This document shows positions 34,963 through 42,964 of a stretch of 47,460 bases of DNA, piece by piece (the first letter of the stretch is position 1; every line of letters starts with the position of its first letter). The position numbers and the translations under genes are program-made. The notes under the pieces were generated by a model. The model worked only from the letters and a program-made list of their open reading frames with translations. It was not told the origin of the DNA and did not search any database. Source of the DNA: JALZCH01 sp036400075 (GTDB lineage: Bacteria; Acidobacteriota; Blastocatellia; Pyrinomonadales; Pyrinomonadaceae); contig DASWLV010000199.1 of the NCBI GenBank assembly GCA_036400075.1, positions 1-47,460 on the forward strand, in the 5' to 3' direction.

Positions 34963-35261
34963 TAAGGTTTCTCGAAAGTCCGTTTTAGTTAAATGATGCC
35001 GAGCGGTATAGTCTTAACCTGTAAAATCAGAATGCACATGGATATTATCACGACCCGCAGAAGGTTATCGAGTTTTTCGCAGCCAGGCGCTGCGTATTAA
35101 AGTTACAAAACCCGACGCGGCTGCCTTCGCTGTTAAAGGTTGTTGCGGAAATCTTTTTCCGCACGGGAACGTTGACGGCGAAAAAGCAGCCGGCACTCTA
35201 AATAAACAGCAGTTTGATACTTTCAAGATACTCGGCTATAAATTCAGGTTGATTGTAATTT
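34963..35261. other. intergenic region with a coding-like fragment
   Basis: This 299-bp gap separates the patatin gene (minus) from the RidA gene (plus). A plus-strand frame from about 35075 reads like protein (QALRIKVTKPDAAAFAV, then CCGNLFPHGNVDGEKAAG) but has no start codon and runs into the next gene out of frame. It may be the tail of a deleted gene. Nothing else was identified. Confidence 0.3.
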
Positions 35262-35684
35262 ATGAACGAAGAAAACATTATCAATTCTTCCAAAGCTCCC
35301 GAACCCGTCGGTTTGTATCCGCACGCCCGGCGCGTCGGAAATCTGTTGTTTCTATCGGGCGTGGGACCACGCGAACGCGGAACAAAGAAAATTCCCGGTG
35401 TCGAATTGAATGAAAACGGCGAGATAATTTCTTATGACATTGAAGCCCAATGCCGTTCGGTGTTTCAAAATGTGCGTTATATTTTGGAAGAAGCAGGTTC
35501 AGGCTGGGAGAAAATCGTTGACGTAACTGTTTTTTTGACGAATATGCGCGACGATTTCCAAATTTACAATCGAGTTTACGCCGAGTATTTTCGAGAAAAT
35601 CTGCCCTGCCGCACGACGGTTGAAATTAATTGCTTACCCACTCCGATTGCGATTGAACTGAAAGTTATTGCCACTATTGATTGA
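35262..35684 (+). CDS. RidA family protein, candidate 2-aminomuconate deaminase
   Basis: A 140-aa RidA/YjgF protein. Family signs are GNLLFLSGVGPRERGTKK, IEAQCRSVFQNVRYILEEAGS and RTTVEINCLPTPIAIELKVIA. The extended loop after the GPRERG motif and the length match NbaF-type 2-aminomuconate deaminases, which release ammonia from 2-aminomuconate in the kynurenine pathway. The neighbourhood, with HAAO, ACMSD, KynU and KMO on the same strand downstream and the dehydrogenase upstream, supports this. A generic RidA imine deaminase remains possible. No Shine-Dalgarno is seen ahead of ATG 35262. Confidence 0.72.
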   Translation: MNEENIINSSKAPEPVGLYPHARRVGNLLFLSGVGPRERGTKKIPGVELNENGEIISYDIEAQCRSVFQNVRYILEEAGSGWEKIVDVTVFLTNMRDDFQIYNRVYAEYFRENLPCRTTVEINCLPTPIAIELKVIATID

Positions 35685-35894
35685 AACACAAATTAATATG
35701 TTGTTTTTTGCAAGATTTAAATTTCGGTGAAAATCAAAACAAAACCGCGCATAGAATGTTTATGTCACTAAATAAGGATTTGTAACTTATTATTTTGAAA
35801 CACCGTAATTTAGACTTTTAAATATTTAAAACATCTCTTTTATATCAATCTGACCGAGCCTTACCTCATAATCAAAAATCTAGTGAGCATTGAT

Positions 35895-35923
35895 TTGACA
35901 TCTCTTAATCAGCTTGATAAATT
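35895..35923 (+). promoter_or_regulatory. sigma70-type promoter with a 320-nt leader
   Basis: TTGACA (35895-35900), 17-bp spacer, TAAATT (35918-35923), identical in form to the rRNA proximal promoter. The predicted start near 35931 is about 320 nt before the secreted-protein ATG. The rest of the AT-rich gap 35685-36252 shows no gene. Confidence 0.6.
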
Positions 35924-36155
35924 TGCGACAACTTCAGAAAATCAAAGGTTTCAACTTTTCCAACAGATTTTATCTTTTGAAATTCTAAATTCTAATAAGC
36001 AGACAATTCACTAATTGTTTCTATGCTTTTTTGAAGCTTGAACTTTCTGAAGTAAACGGAAATCGTTTTGCTAATTTGCTTAAGAAACAGTTGAAATATT
36101 AAACAATCAGCTATTTCAGTGAAACATATCCAATTAGCAACACAGATTTACACAC

Positions 36156-36180
36156 AAATTCAAACTAAAGGTTTGAATTT
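36156..36180 (+). promoter_or_regulatory. 10-bp perfect hairpin in the leader of the secreted-protein gene
   Basis: AAATTCAAAC pairs with GTTTGAATTT around a 5-nt loop, about 70 nt before the start codon. It has no T tract, so it is more likely a leader structure or a repressor site than a terminator. Confidence 0.4.
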
Positions 36181-36252
36181 CACACTTTAGTTTTGGTAAT
36201 TAACCCCGACTTTGGTTCAAACCGTAGTCAAAAAAACAGAGGAAAATCTTTA

Positions 36253-37113
36253 ATGAAAAAAATTACATTTTTAGTTCTTTTAGTAGCATTGATGGTTGGC
36301 GTTTTTGCTTCAACCAATTTAGTTAATCGTGCAGTTCAGGCAGCGGTAGATTATTGCAATCCTGTTGTTGTGACTGAGGAAGATATTGTGAGACAAGCAG
36401 AGAACACTCCCCCGACGAATGAGTGGGTTCTTTATACTAGAGCTGCTGGTAATGGCGCGTTTCGTACGGGACCGGCTACACCGCCCCTTGGTGTCGGTAG
36501 TCTTGAATTAGTAACTCCAACTGGCGCTGATAAAGTTACCTTATTTAATTTTGAGCATGTCGGCACTCAACTCGATGCAATTAATAAGATGGGATACTCC
36601 ACTTACCGAACAGCAGGTTCAGCGCAACAAGTAACTGCAATTAACCTTCAGGTTGATATTAACGGAGATGCTCCGGGTGGCTTCACGACATTAGTTTATG
36701 AACCTGTCTACAATGGCACCGTACAAAGTGGCGTATGGCAGACCTGGGATGCCTACAATGGCGGAAATGCTATTTGGTGGTCATCAAATCCAATTAATGT
36801 TGCCCCAAACAGAGATACATTTGTTACTTGGCAGACAATTGTTGATGCGAATCCTGATGCCGTTATAATCGGTGGATTTGGTTTAAATCAAGGAAGCGGA
36901 AATCCCGCTCTAACTACCGCTTCTGATGCGCTTTACATTGGTTATGGTACGGGCGAAAATGCCGAATGCTATACTTATAACTTTGAACCATACCGCACCG
37001 CAACAACTCAGGAAGGTTGCAAAAATGGTGGTTGGAAGACTTTGAAACGTGCTGACGGTTCTTCATTCAAGAATCAAGGCGATTGCATTCAGTATGTTAA
37101 TACTGGCAAGTAG
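36253..37113 (+). CDS. secreted protein of unknown function
   Basis: A 286-aa protein started at ATG 36253, which has AGAGGAAAA upstream. The signal peptide runs to about residue 30 (VQAAVDY). The body is beta-rich with many Gly, Thr and Asn. The C terminus has a Cys-containing repeat motif, GCKNGGWKTL, then FKNQGDCIQYV, seen as a tail on diverse secreted bacterial proteins. No enzymatic motif was found. A long, structured leader and a strong promoter suggest high or controlled expression. A strong terminator follows. Confidence 0.7.
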   Translation: MKKITFLVLLVALMVGVFASTNLVNRAVQAAVDYCNPVVVTEEDIVRQAENTPPTNEWVLYTRAAGNGAFRTGPATPPLGVGSLELVTPTGADKVTLFNFEHVGTQLDAINKMGYSTYRTAGSAQQVTAINLQVDINGDAPGGFTTLVYEPVYNGTVQSGVWQTWDAYNGGNAIWWSSNPINVAPNRDTFVTWQTIVDANPDAVIIGGFGLNQGSGNPALTTASDALYIGYGTGENAECYTYNFEPYRTATTQEGCKNGGWKTLKRADGSSFKNQGDCIQYVNTGK

Positions 37114-37129
37114 TTAATAGATGAAAAAT

Positions 37130-37168
37130 AAAAAAGGCGCGGGCATATAAATTGTCCGCGCCTTTTTT
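37130..37168 (+). terminator. intrinsic terminator
   Basis: AAAAAAGGCGCGG pairs with CCGCGCCTTTTTT around a 13-nt loop, just after the secreted-protein gene. Confidence 0.92.
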
Positions 37169-37331
37169 ATTTTTCTTGAAAAACGCTTGAATTACCGCAG
37201 TTTTCATTGAAAAGACAGCCGGATAATTAGCTCTGCAAATTTCAAATCCGATTAAGCTAAAAGTTATTGCTTTGATTATTTTTTTTCTGCCGCTAAAATC
37301 AATTTTATAATTACAAGAGGAGTAGAAACAG

Positions 37332-38378
37332 ATGAAACCGACAAAAGGATATGCAGTTCAAGGATCGGAATCGAAATTCGAGCCGTTTAATTTTGAACGC
37401 AGAGAATTAGGAGCGCGCGATGTGCTGATCGAAATTTTATATTGCGGCATTTGCCATTCCGATATTCATCAGGCGAGAAATGAATGGGGCAATTCCGTTT
37501 ATCCGATGGTTCCCGGTCACGAAATTATCGGGCGCGTGGCGCAAGTCGGCGCGGAAGTTTCAAAATTCAATGTAGGCGACGTTGCCGGAGTCGGCTGTTT
37601 TGTGGATTCGTGTCGGACGTGCGAAAACTGCAATGACGGCTTTGAACAGTTTTGCCTGAAGCAGATGGTTCCGACTTACAACGGCACGGAAATGGACGGG
37701 AAAACGCTGACTTTCGGCGGTTATTCCGCGCAAATTGTGGTTGATGAAAACTACACGCTCAAGATTTCAGCCAAAGAAAATCTCGCCAATGTCGCGCCGC
37801 TGCTCTGCGCCGGAATTACAACTTATTCGCCGCTCAAACGTTTTAACGTTCGCGCCGGGCAGAAAGTCGGGATTGTCGGGTTGGGCGGTCTCGGACATAT
37901 CGGCGTCAAGCTCGCCGTTTCGATGGGAGCCGACGTGACCGTTTTCAGCACTTCGCCTTCAAAAGAACAAGACGCGCGAAATCTCGGGGCGCACAATTTT
38001 GTGGTGACAAAAAACCCCGAAAATATGGTGCCTCTGACCGGCAAATTTGATTTTATTCTCGACTGCGTTTCCGCGCCGCACGATCTGAATATGTATCTCA
38101 ATCTGCTGCGCCGCGACGGCGCGATGGTGCTGGTCGGCGCGCCGGATAAACCCGCTGAGGTCTATGCTTTTTCGCTGATTACAAATCAGCGAACTCTTGC
38201 CGGTTCATTGATTGGCGGGATTCGGGAAACGCAGGAAATGCTTGATTACTGCGCTAAAAACAATATTACTTCGGATGTCGAAATAATTCCGATTCAGCAA
38301 ATCGAAGAGGCTTACGAGCGAACAATCAAAGCCGACGTTCGCTATCGTTTTGTGATTGATATGCAATCGCTGTCGTAA
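37332..38378 (+). CDS. zinc-dependent alcohol dehydrogenase (CAD/YahK-like)
   Basis: A 348-aa medium-chain dehydrogenase. The catalytic zinc site is CGICHSDIH and PGHEIIG; the structural zinc cysteines lie in CRTCENCNDGFEQFC (four Cys). The Rossmann motif is GLGGLGHIGVKLA. The cinnamyl alcohol dehydrogenase/YahK group reduces aldehydes with NADPH. AAGAGGAGTAG precedes the ATG. It is transcribed alone or with the next gene 61 bp away. A role in removing reactive semialdehydes of the kynurenine pathway is possible but speculative. Confidence 0.9.
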   Translation: MKPTKGYAVQGSESKFEPFNFERRELGARDVLIEILYCGICHSDIHQARNEWGNSVYPMVPGHEIIGRVAQVGAEVSKFNVGDVAGVGCFVDSCRTCENCNDGFEQFCLKQMVPTYNGTEMDGKTLTFGGYSAQIVVDENYTLKISAKENLANVAPLLCAGITTYSPLKRFNVRAGQKVGIVGLGGLGHIGVKLAVSMGADVTVFSTSPSKEQDARNLGAHNFVVTKNPENMVPLTGKFDFILDCVSAPHDLNMYLNLLRRDGAMVLVGAPDKPAEVYAFSLITNQRTLAGSLIGGIRETQEMLDYCAKNNITSDVEIIPIQQIEEAYERTIKADVRYRFVIDMQSLS

Positions 38379-38439
38379 AAGATTTAATCGGAGTTGCCGA
38401 TGGCATTTGCCGGAACATTATTGGCGGGATGATTAAAAG

Positions 38440-38967
38440 ATGACTAAATACGTAGCTTTTCTGCGAGGAATCAATGTCGGCGGTCGCACTTCGATAAAGA
38501 TGGAGAGATTGCGGGAAGTTTTCGCTTCCCTTGGATTTCAAAATATCAGAACTTATATTCAAAGCGGGAATGTTATTTTTGAAACCGATGAAATTGATGG
38601 TGATAAGCTCGCAGCCAAAATTGAATCAGCCGTTGAAAAAGAGTTTTTCAAAACAAACGTGATGGTGCGCTCCACCGAAGAAATCAAAGAGGCAATCGAA
38701 AATAATCCGTTTGCCGGTGAAGAATTCGACGAAAAGCTTTTTCACCTCGTCTTTTTGTCCGAAAAACTCTCGGACGAAAAAGCCGAAATGCTTTTATCAA
38801 ACAACCGCGAAACTGAAAAATTCGCCGTCAGAAACCGCGAAGTTTATTGCCTTTTGCGCGACGGCGTAGCAGATAGTTTGTTGGGCAAAAAATATATTGA
38901 CAACAAACTGAAAACTCCTGCGACGGCGCGCAATTGGCGAACTGTCAATAAAATTTTAGAATTCTGA
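38440..38967 (+). CDS. DUF1697 family protein
   Basis: A 175-aa protein matching DUF1697: YVAFLRGINVGGRTSIKMERL at the start, GFQNIRTYIQSGNVIFE, then a helical part, ending with ATARNWRTVNKIL. Its biochemical function is not known to me. It is followed by the dioxygenase gene after 15 bp, so the two are probably co-transcribed. Confidence 0.88.
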   Translation: MTKYVAFLRGINVGGRTSIKMERLREVFASLGFQNIRTYIQSGNVIFETDEIDGDKLAAKIESAVEKEFFKTNVMVRSTEEIKEAIENNPFAGEEFDEKLFHLVFLSEKLSDEKAEMLLSNNRETEKFAVRNREVYCLLRDGVADSLLGKKYIDNKLKTPATARNWRTVNKILEF

Positions 38968-38982
38968 TAAGAGGATTTTATT

Positions 38983-39507
38983 ATGCCAATTCAAAGACCC
39001 TTTAATTTAAATCAATGGATTGAAGAACATCGCCATTTGTTAAAACCGCCGGTCGGAAATCAATGCGCCTATGACGCCGAAGATTTTATCGTGATGGTCG
39101 TTGGCGGTCCGAATTCGCGCAAAGATTATCACTGGGACGAAGGCGAGGAATTTTTCTATCAGCTCGAAGGCGATATTACCGTCAAAATTCAAGAGGACGG
39201 CAAAGCCGTTGACGTTCCAATTCGAGAAGGCGAGATTTTCCTGCTCCCGCCGCGCGTCCCGCATAATCCGGTGCGCGGAGCGAACACGGTCGGATTGGTG
39301 ATCGAACGCAAACGGCGCAATGGCGAGGTAGACGGGCTTTTGTGGTTTTGCGAAAACTGCAACGAAAAACTTTACGAAGAATATTTCGTGCTGGAAGACA
39401 TCACGACGCAGTTTCAAGGCGTTTTCAAACGCTTTTACGGAAACGAAGATTTGCGAACCTGCAAAAACTGCGGCGCGGTGATGCAACCTCCGCCAGTTGT
39501 CAGTTGA
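38983..39507 (+). CDS. 3-hydroxyanthranilate 3,4-dioxygenase
   Basis: A 174-aa cupin. It opens the ring of 3-hydroxyanthranilate to 2-amino-3-carboxymuconate semialdehyde. The iron site is visible in YHWDEGEEFFYQLEG and PPRVPHNPVR (His, Glu, His). The C-terminal rubredoxin-like site CENC and CKNC marks the bacterial HAAO form. The N terminus FNLNQWIEEHRHLLKPPVGNQ is also family-typical. The next step is ACMSD, encoded 2.4 kb downstream on the same strand. It lies between a DUF1697 gene and an AlbA_2 gene unrelated to the pathway. Confidence 0.93.
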   Translation: MPIQRPFNLNQWIEEHRHLLKPPVGNQCAYDAEDFIVMVVGGPNSRKDYHWDEGEEFFYQLEGDITVKIQEDGKAVDVPIREGEIFLLPPRVPHNPVRGANTVGLVIERKRRNGEVDGLLWFCENCNEKLYEEYFVLEDITTQFQGVFKRFYGNEDLRTCKNCGAVMQPPPVVS

Positions 39508-39529
39508 AATAAAAGATTAGATAAAAGTT

Positions 39530-40627
39530 ATGGACTTTATAGATTGGTGTCATCACGTTTTGGGTGTTTTAGAAAAAGAAAAACTCAAAGGTTATAAACA
39601 CTATTACAGGATACCAAAAATAGTATTTTCAAAAGACCTCATTGAAGAAGAAGATTTCCGTAATTCTGATGCCCTATTAGGTTTGGATCAAACACTTCAT
39701 ATGTTGGCAGATGTAGATTTAGTTGATAATCAACATCAAAGTGATTGGAAAATAAGCACTTTAGGTAGAAAAATATTTGCAGATCCAATTAATTTTTGGA
39801 GTGAAATTTGTAATGAGATTTTAGATAGCGAAGAAGATGTTCTACTAAAAACCGTCAATAAATATAGTTCTCAAGTGAACGAAACTAAAAATTACGGATG
39901 GCTCAAAGAAGTTGGAAGAGACGAAATATGTTTAGCATTTAAAATTAAACCTCCGCCATTTGAAACTAATGAACAAATGGACGAATTCAATAAATTTGTT
40001 TATGACTTGCCTCGTTTATTACAACAAAGAGAATTTATAAAAGCTTATGAAGGTGGCGGCTACTGTACAACAATCTATCCCACTTATAAAGGTTTGGTTT
40101 GGGAATTGAAACGTAATGAGACGATTGAGTCAAAATTGATTGATGAGTTAGTTAAAGATTGGGAAACAACAAATGTTGATTTCAAGCGCGAAATTTATTT
40201 GGATACAAATAAACAGAAAGCAGAATTTGCAAAAGATGTGTTGGGATTAGCGACAACAAAATCAAGCGGAAAGCGGTATATGATTATCGGTTTCGATGAT
40301 AAAACGCGAGAGTATTATTCACCGCCCAATTCCTCCATTACGCAAGAAAGAATGGAACAACATTTAACAAATTTGACCGAACCAATAGTAAACATTCGCT
40401 ATGAAATTGTTGATTATAGAAAAGGAAAAGTTGGAAAACTAGAAGTTATTCGAGAACCTGAAAAATTACCATACCGAGCAAAAAAAGATGTCTTTGATGA
40501 AAAAGGCAAAAAGGGGTTGGAAAAAGACAAAATTTATGTAAGACATGGTTCGCATACAGAATCTCCGACGGAGTTTGAATTAGAAGCATTAGAAGAAGAA
40601 GGAAAACGCGCTCGCGGAGAAAATTAA
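39530..40627 (+). CDS. AlbA_2 (Schlafen-type) domain protein
   Basis: A 365-aa protein with an AlbA_2/Schlafen-like domain in its C-terminal half (about 200-345): TNVDFKREIYLDTNKQKAEF, DVLGLATTKSSGKRYMIIGF and KIYVRHGSHTESPTEFE. The N-terminal 190 residues are unknown, possibly winged-helix-like. AlbA_2 proteins are putative nucleic-acid binding or transcriptional regulators and occur in defence islands. The gene is clearly more AT-rich than its neighbours, indicating recent transfer. It starts 22 bp after the dioxygenase and stops 2 bp before the nucleotidyltransferase gene. Confidence 0.8.
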   Translation: MDFIDWCHHVLGVLEKEKLKGYKHYYRIPKIVFSKDLIEEEDFRNSDALLGLDQTLHMLADVDLVDNQHQSDWKISTLGRKIFADPINFWSEICNEILDSEEDVLLKTVNKYSSQVNETKNYGWLKEVGRDEICLAFKIKPPPFETNEQMDEFNKFVYDLPRLLQQREFIKAYEGGGYCTTIYPTYKGLVWELKRNETIESKLIDELVKDWETTNVDFKREIYLDTNKQKAEFAKDVLGLATTKSSGKRYMIIGFDDKTREYYSPPNSSITQERMEQHLTNLTEPIVNIRYEIVDYRKGKVGKLEVIREPEKLPYRAKKDVFDEKGKKGLEKDKIYVRHGSHTESPTEFELEALEEEGKRARGEN

Positions 40628-40629
40628 CA

Positions 40630-41088
40630 ATGGCGACACTTTTAGATGAACTCAGCGAATTGATTTCCGCTCTAAACGAAAACCAAATCGAATATGCGGT
40701 TTGCGGCGGTTTGGCGTTAACGATTCACGGCTTTCCGCGCGCTACTTTTGATATTGATATTTTGATTAAAGATGAATGGCTCGAAAAAGCCTACGAGATT
40801 GCGGCAAAATTTGGATACGATATTCGCGGGCTGGACATTTCGTTTAAAGAAAGAGCCGTTGAAATACGGCGCGTCTCGAAAATTGACGATGAAGGCGAAG
40901 TGCTTCCGCTCGATTTTTTGCTGGTTACACCGCACCTTGAAGATGTTTGGCGAACGCGGCAAAAACTTATCTGGGAAAATCAGGATTTATGGATTGTTTC
41001 GACCGAAGGATTGATTAAAATGAAAGAGCTTGCCGGGAGAGCGAAAGATTTGATTGATATTGACAGGATAAAAAATGAAGAAAGTTGA
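40630..41088 (+). CDS. nucleotidyltransferase-fold protein (AbiEii-like)
   Basis: A 152-aa protein with the nucleotidyltransferase signature CGGLALTIHGFPRATFDIDI (GG and DxD). The rest, ending LIKMKELAGRAKDLIDIDRI, is typical of AbiEii/YbjN-like nucleotidyltransferases of toxin type. Its start follows the AlbA_2 stop after 2 bp. A small coiled gene overlaps its 3' end. A toxin-like role is possible but unproven. Confidence 0.75.
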   Translation: MATLLDELSELISALNENQIEYAVCGGLALTIHGFPRATFDIDILIKDEWLEKAYEIAAKFGYDIRGLDISFKERAVEIRRVSKIDDEGEVLPLDFLLVTPHLEDVWRTRQKLIWENQDLWIVSTEGLIKMKELAGRAKDLIDIDRIKNEES

Positions 41089-41239
41089 TATGTCCAGCGA
41101 AGCGATTACCCGACGTTTACGGCAAACCGACCAGTTGCGCGAATTAAGTCTATCCTTGATGAAAGCGAAAAAAATACACGACGAAAAAGCTAAAAACGTT
41201 CCGCCGAAAGATGAGAAGCAGGAAAAGCGAGATGTTTAG
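41075..41239 (+). CDS. 54-aa charged partner of the nucleotidyltransferase gene
   Basis: A small frame starts at ATG 41075, overlapping the nucleotidyltransferase stop, with AGGAT upstream. The 54-aa product is strongly charged and probably helical (SSEAITRRLRQTDQLREL), ending in Lys/Glu-rich sequence. Overlapping gene order with a nucleotidyltransferase suggests a partner or antitoxin; the sequence alone cannot confirm it. Confidence 0.55.
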   Translation: MKKVDMSSEAITRRLRQTDQLRELSLSLMKAKKIHDEKAKNVPPKDEKQEKRDV

Positions 41240-41254
41240 CGAATATAATTTTTA

Positions 41255-41767
41255 ATGTCTTATCAAATCCGCAAGGCTAATCAAGATGATTTTCCGAGCT
41301 TGGAAAAACTGCTCGACGGTTATTATCAAGGTAATTGGCGCGGAAACATCGAACAATTAAAGCGGGATTCAGACGACGGCATCTTTGAAATTTTAGTGAT
41401 TGAAAGCGGCGACAAGGAATTAATCGGTTTTCTGGTCTGGAAGCTGACTTACGATTTGAATTGGTGTTTTAAGGGCGGCGAGGTGATTGATTTTTATGTT
41501 TCGCCGACGCATCGCGGACGCGGCGCGGCTTTGCTGCTGACAATCGGAATGGCGAAAGAGGCTCGGAAGCGCGGCGCAGCTTTTCTGAAAGGCGGTTCGG
41601 AAAATCCGGTTGTGCATCGCACATTCGGGCGAATGGCAATGCGTCAACCGGACGGCGAGCTTTACGTTTCCGGGCGCGCGTTTAGACATCTCGCCGAATT
41701 GTCGGGAAAAAATCCGCGCGAGATTGTCAAAAACTTGCCCGAAGCAGCCTGGAATTATGAGCCGTAA
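41255..41767 (+). CDS. GNAT family N-acetyltransferase
   Basis: A 170-aa GNAT protein. Motif A is FYVSPTHRGRGAALLLTIGMA (RGRGAA core). The end is unusual for a GNAT, with an extra helical tail (VSGRAFRHLAELSGKNPREIVKNLPEAAW). It follows the 54-aa gene by 15 bp. The substrate is unknown. Its stop is 5 bp before a truncated GNAT frame. Confidence 0.82.
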   Translation: MSYQIRKANQDDFPSLEKLLDGYYQGNWRGNIEQLKRDSDDGIFEILVIESGDKELIGFLVWKLTYDLNWCFKGGEVIDFYVSPTHRGRGAALLLTIGMAKEARKRGAAFLKGGSENPVVHRTFGRMAMRQPDGELYVSGRAFRHLAELSGKNPREIVKNLPEAAWNYEP

Positions 41768-41772
41768 CAGTG

Positions 41773-41946
41773 ATGAATGAGTCTGAAATAATTTATCGAG
41801 TTAATCCGGCGATCACAAACGACGAATTAAATTCGTTATTTGCCGATTCATGGCAAAATCACCAGCCGACGGATTTTCGCCCGGTTCTCGAACGCAGCTT
41901 GGCGTTTTATTTTTACGTTCCGACATTAAAAGATGCTGAAAATTGA
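41773..41946 (+). pseudogene. truncated GNAT acetyltransferase (N-terminal part only)
   Basis: A 57-codon frame starts at ATG 41773. Its sequence (IIYRVNPAITNDELNSLFAD, then HQPTDFRPVLERSLAFYFYV) is the N-terminal beta-alpha part of a GNAT domain. It stops at TGA 41944-41946, before motif A. The ACMSD start codon at 41933 lies inside it, so the 3' part of the GNAT gene was removed when ACMSD was joined. Function is unlikely. Confidence 0.65.
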
Positions 41947-42943
41947 CGTTCACACGCATATTTTGCCGAAGGAAATTCCGGCTTGGAAAGAGCGTTTCGG
42001 CTACGGCGGTTTTATCCGGCTCGAACATCACAAACCGTGCTGCGCCAGAATGCTCAAAGACGACGGCAAGTTTTTCCGCGAAATAGACGAAAATACCTGG
42101 AGCGAGGAAAAAAGACTTGAGGAATGCCGACAATTCGGCGTTTCGGTGCAGGTGCTTTCAACCGTTCCGGTGATGTTCAGTTATTGGGCGCAAGCTGCGG
42201 ACGCGGCGGAAATCGCCGGTTTTTTGAATGACGATCTTGCAAAAATCGTCGCGAAACATCCGAAACGATTCATTGGTCTGGGAACCGTTCCGATGCAAGA
42301 CGCGCGGCTTGCCGTTAAAGAGCTTGAAAGATGCAGACAAATCGGCTTGGTCGGCGTGCAAATCGGTTCAAACGTCAATCAATTAAACCTCGGAGAACCT
42401 CAATTTTTTGATTTTTTTAAAGCCTGCGAAGAATTGGGAATGGCGGTTTTCGTTCATCCGTGGGATATGATGGGCGAGCGAGAGATGCAGAAATACTGGC
42501 TGCCGTGGCTCGTGGGAATGCCTGCGGAAACTTCGCGAGCGATTTGTTCGCTGATTTTCTCCGGCACGCTGGAAAAATGCAAAAATCTGCGAATCTGTTT
42601 CGCACACGGAGGCGGTTCGTTTCCGGCGACAATCGGCAGAATCGAGCACGGTTTTCTCGTGCGACCCGATTTGTGCGCCGCCGATAATCAATGCAATCCG
42701 CGCGATTATCTGGGGAAAATCTGGTTCGATTCGCTCGTTCACGAAGCGGCGATGCTCGATTATCTGGTTAAATTGGCGGGCGCGGACAAAGTCGCTCTCG
42801 GCACCGATTATCCGTTTCCGCTCGGCGAGTTGGAGCCGGGAAAATTGATTCAATCAATGCCGTTTGACGAGGAAACGAAAGCCAAACTGCTGCACGGCGC
42901 GGCTCTCGAATGGCTGAATTTGGATCGGAATTTGTTTGTTTAG
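41933..42943 (+). CDS. 2-amino-3-carboxymuconate-6-semialdehyde decarboxylase (ACMSD)
   Basis: A 336-aa amidohydrolase-fold enzyme, the same length as human ACMSD. It removes CO2 from ACMS, sending kynurenine carbon to catabolism instead of quinolinate/NAD. Zinc ligands are visible in DVHTHIL at the N terminus, VFVHPWDM in the middle, and LGTDYPFPLGE near the end; CFAHGGGSFPATIGRIEHG is also diagnostic. The start overlaps a GNAT remnant. It precedes a secreted protein gene by 21 bp. Confidence 0.95.
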   Translation: MLKIDVHTHILPKEIPAWKERFGYGGFIRLEHHKPCCARMLKDDGKFFREIDENTWSEEKRLEECRQFGVSVQVLSTVPVMFSYWAQAADAAEIAGFLNDDLAKIVAKHPKRFIGLGTVPMQDARLAVKELERCRQIGLVGVQIGSNVNQLNLGEPQFFDFFKACEELGMAVFVHPWDMMGEREMQKYWLPWLVGMPAETSRAICSLIFSGTLEKCKNLRICFAHGGGSFPATIGRIEHGFLVRPDLCAADNQCNPRDYLGKIWFDSLVHEAAMLDYLVKLAGADKVALGTDYPFPLGELEPGKLIQSMPFDEETKAKLLHGAALEWLNLDRNLFV

Positions 42944-42964
42944 CCGCGCAAGGAAAGTGAATAA

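Noticed and set aside
38379..38439. Gap between alcohol dehydrogenase and DUF1697 as a small gene
   Set aside because: The longest frame is about 20 codons without a ribosome-binding site.
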